Below, piece after piece: positions 19,978 to 30,260 of a stretch of DNA of 64,000 nucleotides. The stretch spans positions 806,001-870,000 of the forward strand of contig OZ287697.1 in NCBI GenBank assembly GCA_965649825.1, given 5' to 3'. Source of the DNA: Penicillus capitatus (Eukaryota; Chlorophyta). The translations under genes were made by a program, and so were the position numbers. The notes beneath the pieces are model-generated. The model worked only from the letters and a program-made list of their open reading frames with translations. It had not been told where the DNA came from and ran no database searches. Within the stretch, counting starts at the first letter, position 1. Every line of letters starts with the position of its first letter.

Positions 19978-22900
19978 GACACTCTTAGAAGCGAGAAATC
20001 GACGATCTCTTATGGCAAAGTCTGAAAGAGAGGATGAAGAAATAATGAAAACGAACTCGACGAAGGACTACTTGCATGCTGTCTGGCTGTCTGAGAATAG
20101 TTCTCTGGTCGATCGTGCCCCGAACATTGTGTACGACGAACGCCTTCGACTGATCTTCTTGAGCGATCGCAGGTTCTTCCGTGAAGGAATCTTCGCATCC
20201 AACATTCTGCGCGAACGCACGCACGCACACATCCCGCTGCTGCCACGGGCGAAGCGTTCGCGTGTTGCTGTCGTCCATCTCCAAAAATACCTGTCACGTT
20301 TCAGGTGTCTAAGGCCGCTGCGGCGACGAAAAGTACGGGTGAACAGGAAGGATGGTTTCGTTGGCGGTCATCTATTAGCGACGAAACCTTCAAGCTCTCT
20401 GACCGCACTCTCGCTCTTGCTGTCCGCAGCCCCTTAGCATAACATAGTTTAGGGTCCGGTGCAGTCGGCAAAACGACTTCATTCCATGCTTCCTTCGCTT
20501 TATGAAGTAGAAACCGTAATTCTTTCTATGGCGCGGCGTATGAAGCGCGATTCCTGCCACAGCACGACGAATAGGTGGCTGCGAAAAGCGAACGATGATT
20601 CACTCTTTGTGCGTGCCGTTCGCTGACGGTGACGGCGAAATGTGCCACAAACTGCTAGCTCGCATGAGCTCTCGAGGACCACCGGCTAGTAAATCCGTTT
20701 CCCGAAAGAGAAATCGTGTGCTCTCTTCGTTGTCTGCATTCTAATGCGGCGATGGCCTTATTGGAAGGAGAAAGCAAAAAAGACAGTTGCTCTTCATTTG
20801 CATATCCTACAACCTTCTACGGTCACACATTTCGAACAACATCGAAGGCGTATCCCTGTCGTCTCACTCTTTCTCACTAACCGCACAGAACACCTCTGAG
20901 GGGCGAGGCATTCGTTCGTGCTCCTCTTTCCGCGCGAACGAACACAGCTCTCTTTCAAAGTCGATGACCCTATCGAATCCCGACCGGCACTTGAGTGTTA
21001 ACATTCTCTTGTCGACGCATACCTACGATATGCATGAACCATGTCTTGCACATTAACGAGGTTACCTGATCGGCATCTTCTCTAGAGACACGGAGGAGGG
21101 TGGGGTGGTGCGTAACGTGCAAATGCGCGAAGCAGCCAAGATCGCACAACTGCTCTGGCTACGTCGCCGATTCGAGGAACGGCTCTTCCGTCTTTCGAAG
21201 AGCAAAGCAATGGATGAAAACAACGATGCGTCGTCACGGACATATGACCTCGCGACTGCTGCCCTTGATGGTGCCGGTTCTGACACGTCTCCGAAGTGTC
21301 CGTCTCCTCTCTCTCGATGGATCTAAACGTACTGCGCTCAACAATCTGCTAAACTCGAAACGAAATCGATGCGGCCTAGTCTCGATAAGATGCTGCATAA
21401 ACGACTGTCAAGTCCGCCACCTGAGAAGACTGCCTGCAGCTTCTTCAGCGAGTGAACGGTATGCCATATTTCACCGATTCGCCTTCCGTCATCGTGCGAA
21501 CGAAAGCCTGAATACCATTGCACATCCACAGAGAGACCGATACAAACCTTCGTCCAAGAGTGCTGCTGACGTCGTTCAGTCTTTTCCTGTTCCGAACCTC
21601 GCCAAAGAAAACAAATTTCCTTGTCGACGTGAACTGCCGCATCGTCGATGGCAAGCTGCTCTCGAGTGGATCGAAATCTCGACAAGGACCGAACGCGTCA
21701 CTCTCTTCTGCTCGTGTCGCGCAGATGCGGCAGAGAAACGAAAACAAACATGAGAGACAATCGAATGCGTTCGAGCAAGTCCATAGCCTCGTGGGTGGGA
21801 CCTTCTTTTGAAGAGCTCGTGCTTCACGCCTGGCACTGGTGAGGCAATTCGTTCTGCTGCCCGATCTTTCAACATCCGCGACTCTCGAAGGTCTGTTTCA
21901 CTCCGAAGATGCGAACGGCAGAATCGACGTCTGCAAGTTCGGACTTCGGTCTGCACGATGACGTGCTTCTTTGTGGATACCCGACGCAGTGAAGGAGCTT
22001 TAGAAGACGGCCCTCCATGGCCCTGCGACGCGTTGTCTCTGTTGCGAGCATCAGACAAACACGCGTATTCATACGACCTCGTGTCAGGAAGACGATCTGT
22101 TGGACTTCGTGTGCTGCGCCTGCTGGTTAGAATTATCTCTTTGCTCATACACCTGTCCATCTCTTCTAACAGAGTCCATTTCCCTAATGATTGTGTTGTT
22201 TTGGTTTTGGCAGGCAAATGAGTGACCGCCTCTCTCCCTACCGGAGAGAACAGAGATTCGTATGCCGAAGCCAGAGACATCGACCAGTCAAAGAACACTC
22301 AGTGACATGAGTGATTCCGCAACATCATAGACGTGGATGCGATCGCTCCCTGTTCTGTGGCCACTGGTGCCTGTATCCACTGCTGCCTTCGACTGTGAAG
22401 GTGTCGGAAGTTGAGAAGGGTTTGAAAGAAACACTCACTCTTGATAGTGTGCACGTCTACATGGATCCTGCTAAGAGGCTGGCGCTGCGCGAAACGAATT
22501 CAACGGAGCGCATCACGCCTAGAGAGCGTTCTGGATGAAAGGGATCCTCAGAAGATTTGACTGCGACCTCGAAGACAACACGAAACAAGCGAAAGGGTCC
22601 GTGCTAGAGAACTACAGGTCATACAGTGAACAACGTCATCGAAAGTTAGAACATGTCATCCCATGCACTGTATCGGAATCTGTTTGCACGTGGCCTCGTT
22701 GGAAGGAGACGAGAAGCGCAGAACGGAGTAGAGGATCTCGACTGACAAAAATCACTGTTTCAACGGAAGTGCAGTGCCAAATCACCATCCAGCCATTCAT
22801 CAAGAACAACACTCACTGACTGGACGGAGAACCAGTCAGAACGTTGTACGATGGACGACAGCAAACGAATGATCGCGGAATGTTGCATTCACATCCAGCA

Positions 22901-23388
22901 TCTCCAAGACGGGAGGCTCTCGGTCCATCACCTACCATGGAAGGATGGAACGGCTGCTGGTACCTGATCGGTTCCACAGATGTCGAAAGAGTCCATAGCG
23001 ATACGTCGGCACACCACGCCTTGTGACCTCTGCCTTTCTGAGCGAACAATGTCGTGCGTGGACATTCATCTGTCCATTCAATGACATGACGCTGGATGGT
23101 ACTCTGGGAGTGCAGAGTCTGCTGGACTGTCCACCTCTGCCGCATAAGAGACCCAATGTCCTAAACATGGCTTTGTCCTGTGCCTAGGACGCGGAGAAAA
23201 GGAGAGTCCGCGGAGGGAAGCTGCATGGAAGCAGAGGCATCAGCGCGCGGCTGCGAAGAATCATTATTAAAGACAGACGATCAATTGGGTCTGCAATTCA
23301 TTAGCAGCCAGCCTAGGTCTGTTTGTTTTCGGTGCGGCGTCGTTCTCATTGCCGCTCCGTCGTTCGCTTTTCTCGTTGCGCCTGCACC
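19978..23388. other. 3.4 kb intergenic between B and C starts, conserved in the second cluster
   Basis: Flanked by the divergent starts of B and C. It is present in inverted form at 48309-51857 with high identity. The longest frame (21576-22298, -, 240 codons) is broken in the other copy by a CGA-to-TGA change, and many differences change amino acids, so I do not call a gene. The region probably contains the promoters of both genes plus conserved but uncharacterised sequence. Confidence 0.5.
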
Positions 23389-24591
23389 ATGCGTCTGAGT
23401 CGTGCGAATCTCTGCGCGTTCCTTGTTTGTCTGCTGAGCATCATAGGGTCAGGATGCGCCAACGAGGCAGTGCATAGCATGCACGAACTGGAGCCCTTCT
23501 TTTCGCACAAGACCCCGCCCTGGAATGCAGATGAAGTGCCGCTGGAGGATGAAGATGTGCAGGAAGATGAATCGCCTGCCTTGTTCGCCGAGGCACCTCA
23601 AATCGCACTCTTCGAGAAGCATTCGAGCGGCGACGTTGTGCGCGTTCTCGGCATCGAGTCGGAAGGCTCCGTGTGCTGCGTGTCGAGCAAGCCGGGCCGC
23701 GTGGACTGTTTCATACGCGGACCCTGGTCGAACGTTCTGCACATGAGCGTGGAAAACGGAGTGTACAGCGACTGGGACAACCTCGGCGGCTGGATTACGG
23801 GCGACATCGACTGTGTCAGCAGAAAAGAAGACTTCGTCGACATACTGAGTACCGATTCAGCCAACCACATCATGGTCAAGCAGTACACAGACGGGGAGTG
23901 GAGTAAATGGCAGAAAGGAACTGACGTTGTCAAGGAAACGCCATCCTGCGTTGTGAGAACGTCAGAAGTGGTCGAATGCGTAGTTTTGCACATAAACGCC
24001 CGTTTGTACAATCTTATCTCCATAAAAGGAACATTTTCACTCAAACTTCTAGATCTTGGTGGTTCCATTAGGAAACGGCCGACATATGGATCATTTGACG
24101 AGAAGTCGACCACATACTTTGCCGTGAACTCTGGCAATAAACTTCAAGGACGAACTCTGACTGTAGTAGTTACGAAACCTGTCTGGGGACCTTGGTTCGA
24201 TCTCGAGCTGTGGACAAGGGAAAGACCGAGTGTCACATCATGGCCTGGGAAGCAAATGCACCTCTTCGCTCTGGACATGCGCAACGAAATCATGCACAAG
24301 ACATTCAATGGAGAGTGGAGTGCATGGTTCAATCTGGGAGGCAAATTCGAATCCGCTCCCGAATGTGTCTCGACAGGACCATCCACAGTCTACTGCTTTG
24401 CCATCGGCAGAGATATGTTTCTCTACGGAAACACTCTAGATGGATGGGAGTGGAGCGGATGGAATCGATTTTCGATCGACACGCGCTTCTTCGATAAGCC
24501 ATCCTGCATCATTCTCACGGACAGCAAGATCAGTTGTTATTTGATTTCGACTGGCAGGAAGGTCGTGGAACTCATTACCACCATCTCTTAA
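23389..24591 (+). CDS. secreted beta-propeller, lectin-like (family member C)
   Basis: Intronless, 400 residues from the ATG at 23389. The signal peptide MRLSRANLCAFLVCLLSIIGSGC is followed by a variable acidic linker to about residue 90. Seven blades follow: VCCVSSKPGRVDCF, IDCVSRKEDFVDIL, PSCVVRTSEVVECV, a weak fourth, PSVTSWPGKQMHLF, PECVSTGPSTVYCF and PSCIILTDSKISCY. Each blade ends in W..W/LGG-type turns (GPWFDLELW, WFNLGG). A cysteine just after the signal could be a lipid or disulfide site. It is the full-length version of the truncated C' at 47340-48308. Confidence 0.75.
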   Translation: MRLSRANLCAFLVCLLSIIGSGCANEAVHSMHELEPFFSHKTPPWNADEVPLEDEDVQEDESPALFAEAPQIALFEKHSSGDVVRVLGIESEGSVCCVSSKPGRVDCFIRGPWSNVLHMSVENGVYSDWDNLGGWITGDIDCVSRKEDFVDILSTDSANHIMVKQYTDGEWSKWQKGTDVVKETPSCVVRTSEVVECVVLHINARLYNLISIKGTFSLKLLDLGGSIRKRPTYGSFDEKSTTYFAVNSGNKLQGRTLTVVVTKPVWGPWFDLELWTRERPSVTSWPGKQMHLFALDMRNEIMHKTFNGEWSAWFNLGGKFESAPECVSTGPSTVYCFAIGRDMFLYGNTLDGWEWSGWNRFSIDTRFFDKPSCIILTDSKISCYLISTGRKVVELITTIS

Positions 24592-24840
24592 GCAACCTGC
24601 ATCGCAGTTTTTTGCATGGACACGGCGAATGCCTGTTTAGATTTAAAATCAGGGGGTTAATCTGCGTCTGCGGGGGTTCACGACGTTCCAGTTCGAATCG
24701 CGGTATCACTCGTCGAGTCTCTCTTCTGATGAACGACGGCGGCAGAGGCGTGCAATTCGTCAGTCTCCTCTGAGAAAGGGCTCGGCGAATGGTGTTGGTG
24801 CATCAGAAAAACACGTCGCTTCGCAGCACGGTATGGCCAT
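24592..24840. other. intergenic; weak tRNA-Leu-like string
   Basis: Contains gatttaaaatc (anticodon-loop-like TAA) and gttcgaatc (T-loop-like) 60 bases apart, but acceptor and T stems do not pair. No gene is called. Confidence 0.3.
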
Positions 24841-25704
24841 TCATTCACTCGTCACGGTTCTGCACGCAAGGTACGTCACACTAAGTTTGCGTCTGTTGTT
24901 CTGATGGAATACGATGAGAATAATCTTAGAAAAATAAACATTAAAACGGACGCGCTGGAACACAGGATTGTAACTGCGATCTGTACGTTTCACAAACGAA
25001 CAGCCTACCGCTAACGCGTACTCCCTTACTCTTTCGAGCGAATTCTCACAACACTGTATCCAGAGTTTCTTCGCCGAACGGTTCTCCCGTCGCAGGGCCG
25101 GTCGCTCCAATGCGCCCGGCACTCGATTCTGTAAAAAGAATTGAAAGCGAAAATCTCTCTGTCGCTGCAGCATCGTCATCGGCGTCAACTGCAACGTGGG
25201 ATCTTTTGCAGACTGTGGAGGCACTCTTGCCAGCAAAACAACAGCCGGAGGTTGGTGACCAGCATCTTTAGTAGCGCAGACGCGGCGAGACTCGACGGAA
25301 ACGATAATTGCTTCGAGGTGCACACGAACGCAAAACGGACAGCTTTCAGTGGCGTCTGTCGGAATGCTTTCGTCAGACGATCTGTTTGCAAGCGAACAGC
25401 AGACACGCGCTCGGTCGTTGGGCGTTTTAGGTTTGGCAGCGGGAGCAGGAAGGAGTTTCGCGATTTTGGGATCAAATCTCCGCATTCGATTGGCGGTTTC
25501 GTCGAGAAAGCTCTTCGGTGCGATGACCCTTGTGTCTGTGTCGTTTGAATACCTCTGAGAGAGCCCAAGCAAGGGACGGCGCGAATCTCGCCGTTCTGCA
25601 AGGAAGGCGCGTGCGTGTTCCTCGCAACCACCGGTCATCGAGTTCGCCCCGTTCAGCGCAAACGAACGGATGAGCACGAACACTTCAGCCAAGCGCGTTT
25701 GCAT
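24841..25704 (-). CDS. hypothetical protein, no recognised domain
   Basis: A 287-codon frame from ATG (MQTRLAEVFVLIRSF) to a stop at 24841, unusually long for this composition by chance. A pair of nearby cysteines (ESCPFCVRVH) and a hydrophobic C-terminal stretch (FNVYFSKIILIVFHQ) are the only features. No intron or homology supports it, and the opposite strand also has moderately long frames, so it could be fortuitous or decayed. Confidence 0.35.
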   Translation of the reverse strand: MQTRLAEVFVLIRSFALNGANSMTGGCEEHARAFLAERRDSRRPLLGLSQRYSNDTDTRVIAPKSFLDETANRMRRFDPKIAKLLPAPAAKPKTPNDRARVCCSLANRSSDESIPTDATESCPFCVRVHLEAIIVSVESRRVCATKDAGHQPPAVVLLARVPPQSAKDPTLQLTPMTMLQRQRDFRFQFFLQNRVPGALERPALRRENRSAKKLWIQCCENSLERVREYALAVGCSFVKRTDRSYNPVFQRVRFNVYFSKIILIVFHQNNRRKLSVTYLACRTVTSE

Positions 25705-25713
25705 GGCTGCCAA

Positions 25714-26149
25714 ATCAGATCTGCCGGGAGGAGGACCGCATGCGTCCAGTCAGACGGCGCGATCGAACCTCGCTCGGTAAGAGGTGTGGATTCTCTGCAG
25801 AATTGGACGTCGCTATACAAATCCCACACTCATCTAATATTCGAGTACGGCAGACCACTTGTTTTCGTACACGAACAACCAGAAGCAGCAATGCGGTGTG
25901 GTTTATTCGCCTTATTTTCTAGATGAGAGCCTTGCAGGATTCAATGGTTCGGATGAAGAGGGGAGAGCTCGATAGAGTGTTCACATGTTGCAGCACGTGT
26001 TCCGTTGAAAGTGAGCGTTTCCCGGAGCTTTGCACACAAAAGCGAGAACCGATACTTGGCACATGCAAACGCGACTCTGTGGAACATACACTCTCTTGTC
26101 AACATTTCGCAGTATCTCCAGTTCTACTATAATAGCTTCTAACTCGAAT
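25714..26149. other. intergenic, nothing recognised
   Basis: Short frames only. It lies upstream of the hypothetical gene and downstream of the decayed beta-helix protein. Confidence 0.3.
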
Positions 26150-26959
26150 CTCCCTAGAAAGAAAGGCAGAGCAGCGGACAGTCTATTTTGCCGATCAGCG
26201 GGACCGCAACGAGAAGTTCTTTCGGTACAACGCTAGCGAATCGTTGTTCGGTTAGAATGACGCCGCATAGAAACGTGGTGGAGCCCACCAAGTGCGATGG
26301 ACTGTCTACTATGTTGAGATAACCCAAATCGCGTTTGAAGGGCCTGCGGTCTGTGTGCACGGAGAGCGCGACGACGAGGACGGCGGCGATGAGAAGGCTT
26401 GGAAATCGCCTCCGAGTCTGTAAGCAAACACGGCAAAGGCAGAAACTAGAGCACTCCTGGCAAGAACCAGACAGTCCAAGTATGCATACTCTTCTTCAGA
26501 GGTCGACAACAAGAAACTCATTGTTTCCTGAGTCCAGGAGGAGTGAAGACTGTCGTGTCTCCTGCTCCGCATCAATGAGGCTGCCAAGATCGCCGGAAAT
26601 CCGTCGAGAACGGAAGCAGCGATAGAGACGCTGTCGATTGCAAGGCATGTAGCTGCCTTCATAGCAGTTGAGTGGCGTGTCCGGTGCCCAATATTCATAC
26701 GTGGTTTCCATGTCTTCCAGTCCCTGTCCGACTGCATCTCCTTCGGGAGTGGATAAGCAGAAATGTCAAGTGCAATCGTCTCAGGCAACAAGACAATGAC
26801 GATCTGGTGCCCATTCTTACAAAGTGCGTCTGATGTTTTTGACAGAAAGCAGTCTAGTACAAACGAATGCCGACATAACATCGGCACCTTCCATTGAACA
26901 TATCGAGCAGTAGTACATGTAAAGCTGCTTGTCTCCTTAGACAAAATGATATGGGACAC
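26150..26959 (-). pseudogene. decayed copy of the beta-helix membrane protein C-terminus
   Basis: Minus-strand segments match the membrane domain of the gene at 30261-35543. SWTQETMSFLLSTSEEEYAYLDCLVLARSALVSAFAVFAYRLGGDFQ corresponds to the TWTRETMGFLFFVFEDK..DCLILLRKALLSIIAVFAYRLGGN segment (similarity by position). In another frame, RRPFKRDLGYLNIVDS and TTFLCGVILTEQRF match the next helices. A frameshift separates them near 26350, and no start or beta-helix part is found upstream. Confidence 0.75.
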
Positions 26960-29900
26960 AGTTTATACATTCAAAAGTAGGCGGACGGGCCGCCGATTCC
27001 TTGCACGATCCGCAGAGTACGCCAGCTTGTCATCTTGCTGACTTGACTGGTACCTATGGACGGACTCTTTGCTAATTGGAAGAAAACCTTCCCGTCTGCG
27101 GCTTTTCATGCCATCGATCACGTTTAGTCAAATCACATGTTTCATCAAAGACGCAGCGAAGGACATTTAAAACGCTCAAGTCCACAAAACGTTCGTAGGG
27201 AAAATAAAGATGTTCCACAATGATTGGCAACGATTTGCTAGAGAGATCAGGAGCTACTTACTGTAAGATGACTTGGATTTACGGCATGGCAAATTGACGG
27301 AGAAGAAGAAGTGGGCAATGCAGAATAACAGGGTCATTGTCTAACGAAGTATATCCCAGATGGGCGTCACATGATAGGACAGGATCTGTTCGGTCATGTG
27401 GCGCCCATCTGGCTTATAGATCGCCAGACAAAAATTAGGGTGCCCTCGAAACCGAAACCGGTTACCGAGGGACCTGAGTGAAGAAGGAAGGAGATCTCAA
27501 AAATTGAGGAGCGGTGGCCATTACCACAAGAAGCCTGTCGAACAGGCAGCCCATCGGCCGATATCCTGCGGATCTGCGAGGTCCGAGGTGCGAGACAGCG
27601 GAAGGAATGAAGGGAGCACACTACTGGGCCCGCCGGAGGAATTCCGTCCGTAGACGCAACACCTAGAAGTAAACACATGGGCGAGGCGGAGGGCTTACTG
27701 TTCGGCGTCCTAGCGGACGCTCTTAGTAGTCCCTGTCCGTCACTTCGAAAGCGTACGACGGACCACGGCTTCGTGTCTCCCTGGGCGGCGATTTCCCGTC
27801 TTCGTCTCCCGCACCACGAGTCCACAGTGTCGCGTCAATGGACTGCACACACGCACACTCCCAGAACCTGCCTTCCCCATCGCATTCGGTGTCTTCTCAG
27901 GGGGGACCTGCACACGATCTACATGTCATTTAAGTTCGGCGAAGCCCTTAGCTGTACCACGTGTCTGAATTTCTCTTCGACTTTGGCCATCGTGCCTTTC
28001 CGTTCAGATCATCGATCACCCTGTGATGCAAGGTGCACGTTAACATCATCGTAACTTAAAGAAGACCTTACCGTCTGGAGTTGTGCAATCGGACCTCGAT
28101 TCGATCATTTCCATTCTTTATTTTCATCTGAAACGTTCAGTCGTTCTGTCGAGCACACGCACGTCATTAACAGAGCGCATCGGAAAAGAGTATCACGTTG
28201 ATATTGCCATATCCGAGGTCTTGGCCTCTTCTCTCATTTGTCCGTCCCCGCTGTCGCATCGTCCCCTAAGGCTTCCAAAAGGGTTTAGGCGCTGTCTTAC
28301 TGCAGACGGGAGGTTACCTTCGGCAAAGATGTCCTTCAGCTTCGGCGGGTATTTCGTTTTACTCTCTCAGCTTCTCTTCCGTTGGCAGCTTTTCGGAGCG
28401 CGTCTGGACTGACCTGCTGTTTGCATTCGTCGTCGGAATTTGTAACATTCGAGGACGAACCTTTAATTTGTCGGAGACTGCGGAGAACCGGCGTCCGTCG
28501 AACACCCACGAAAGGAAACACTGCGTTGGCAGGGACGCCAGGTTAGCACAGCGACGAAGGGAAAAGCGAACCGTACCCGAAGAATGTTGTCGTCGGGAGT
28601 AGTGTCTGACTCCGCACTCCGAAAACCTACACATAAACGGAAAACAGAAAATGCGGAATTAGGTATGGAGTTGAGCGTTTTGTAGTCGAGGTGACGTCTG
28701 GAACAAATTCGATCCCTCTCTCGGCCAATCAGAACGCTCCATTTTCCCCCACGACAGTCTGACGTCAGCCGAGTCGAGTCGAACGTCACTTCACTTCACG
28801 AGCACAACCTGCAACGTCGATCACTGCCCAGTTCATCATTGCACTTCACCCACCGCTTTTGTTGGACCTCGGATATCTTATTCCTGGTTTCTTTTTCTTG
28901 GAGAGTTGTTAAACACCACCTTGTGTAGATAAACAGTTTCTCGCTTTTAGCATTTGTCGGCTTGTCTTGCAGCTCTTCAGTTTCGCTATGTTTGTTTTCG
29001 TCTCTCACTCGACGATTATCGCGCCTTGCCATGACCAAAAACAGAATTCAACTGTGATCTCATCGACCCGCACCAGTCCTCATCTACGGAGTCTTCTGTG
29101 CACCTTCAACGACGAATAGACTGTTTTCCACGGTAGTTGATCTGTGTACTGAAGTTAGTAGACGACCACCAATAAGTTAACAACACTAAGAAATTGTATT
29201 TCGACTTCTTGGCTGAGACATCAAAAGAAAAGTTCGATCAATCCCTGTCTGTGGCATCTTGACTTGAAAATAAGCTGACCTTTGTTTGTGAACCGGGTAA
29301 CGAGCGAGTGACGGAATCCTGACTTGCCGAGATCAAGGTCGAAGGCGTCTAGGGTTCCAATTAAGTTGGTTTTCTCATGAAGTCGAACACGGAGAGAAAA
29401 GGAAAGACGAGATGATCGAATTTGCCACAGAACAGCGCCTAGTGCGATCTCTATAAATGCATCGACATTAAGATCTCCCATCGACAACATCGATAACGTT
29501 TGCAAACAAACCTACGAAGATGAAACACACACACGCTCCACCGAGATCGAGCTGACCGATTCTGTCAGAAAGGTCAAGCACACCTGTTGATATAAAAAGC
29601 TTCAGAGGTTTCTTCGGAGACTGCACTCTCTCTATGAATCAAAGTTGAAAACACTCGACGGTGGATGTCGGACGCGCCGCCAGAGTGGCCACTGAAGTCT
29701 AGTAGATGGTTGCTCGCCAGTGTCCAAGCATAACAAACAACACACCCATACGCCGTCACACTCAGCTCGGTTTGGATCTTTCACGTCAAACATAACAGAA
29801 CCCGACGGCCAAATTCACCACAGAAATGTTGTCTCTCAGTTACAGTCGAGAATCCATCTCTTCAGTAGTTTTGCTTTCTAGATGCTTACGTGGATCATTT

Positions 29901-30260
29901 CTCTTCAGGCAGTCATGAAACGATCGCACGTCGTGTCTGCGTAAAGTAGATAGATCGACAGAGTGTTTCGCGACCCTAACTTCCCCGAAGCGGCGTTTGT
30001 ACATTCATCCATCAGCACGCTTCGCATTGACTGCGACACTCACTTGTTCCTAACTCCGTTTACGTTATCAATATCTCCACCTCGAAAACTCTGTTCCATT
30101 TTGTTCCATTCTGCTGCAAAGTGTAATTATTTTCAAACGTGTTGCCACACATCCACCCGTGTCGGAACACTTACTTCGAGACGTTGTTTGGGAAGACAGA
30201 CACTCCCGTTAGACTGCAGACTGCGATACGGAATCCTCTCTCGTTATTCAAAGACCGCCA
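26960..30260. other. 3.3 kb without supported genes
   Basis: Frames are short on both strands apart from a 143-codon minus frame (27394-27825) with no motif. A perfect-looking inverted repeat lies at 27358-27413. Base composition turns more AT-rich after 28800. I see nothing else. Confidence 0.4.
27358..27413. repeat. inverted repeat, hairpin-forming
   Basis: agatgggcg-tcacatga and its near-exact complement tcatgtggcgcccatct face each other across about 20 bases. Either a stem-loop in RNA or the footprint of a small inverted-repeat element. Confidence 0.55.

Larger units (their letters stand above)
18245..24115. repeat. segmental duplication unit 2, copy 1 (inverted partner 47584-53565)
   Basis: This segment, from beyond the 3' end of gene B to the middle of gene C, recurs in reverse orientation at 47584-53565. 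Both genes and the 3.4 kb between their starts are conserved, with scattered indels. One edge is seen where gcggtttcgtttggcacc loses similarity at 18245/53565. The other falls inside C at the codons for EKSTT (about 24115 and 47584). Confidence 0.85.

Noticed and set aside
19907-20437. 176-codon plus frame antisense to the start of B
   Set aside because: Overlaps the signal peptide of B and the frame is not kept in the B' copy.
21576-22298. 240-codon minus-strand frame between B and C
   Set aside because: The inverted copy has a CGA-to-TGA change and other indels, and most differences alter amino acids, so there is no sign of protein-level constraint.
22813-23145. 110-codon minus frame with a plausible sequence
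   Set aside because: Several overlapping frames on both strands are equally open in both copies, and no motif or splice signal selects one.
24640-24710. tRNA-Leu(TAA)-like string
   Set aside because: Anticodon-loop-like and T-loop-like words are present but acceptor and T stems cannot pair.
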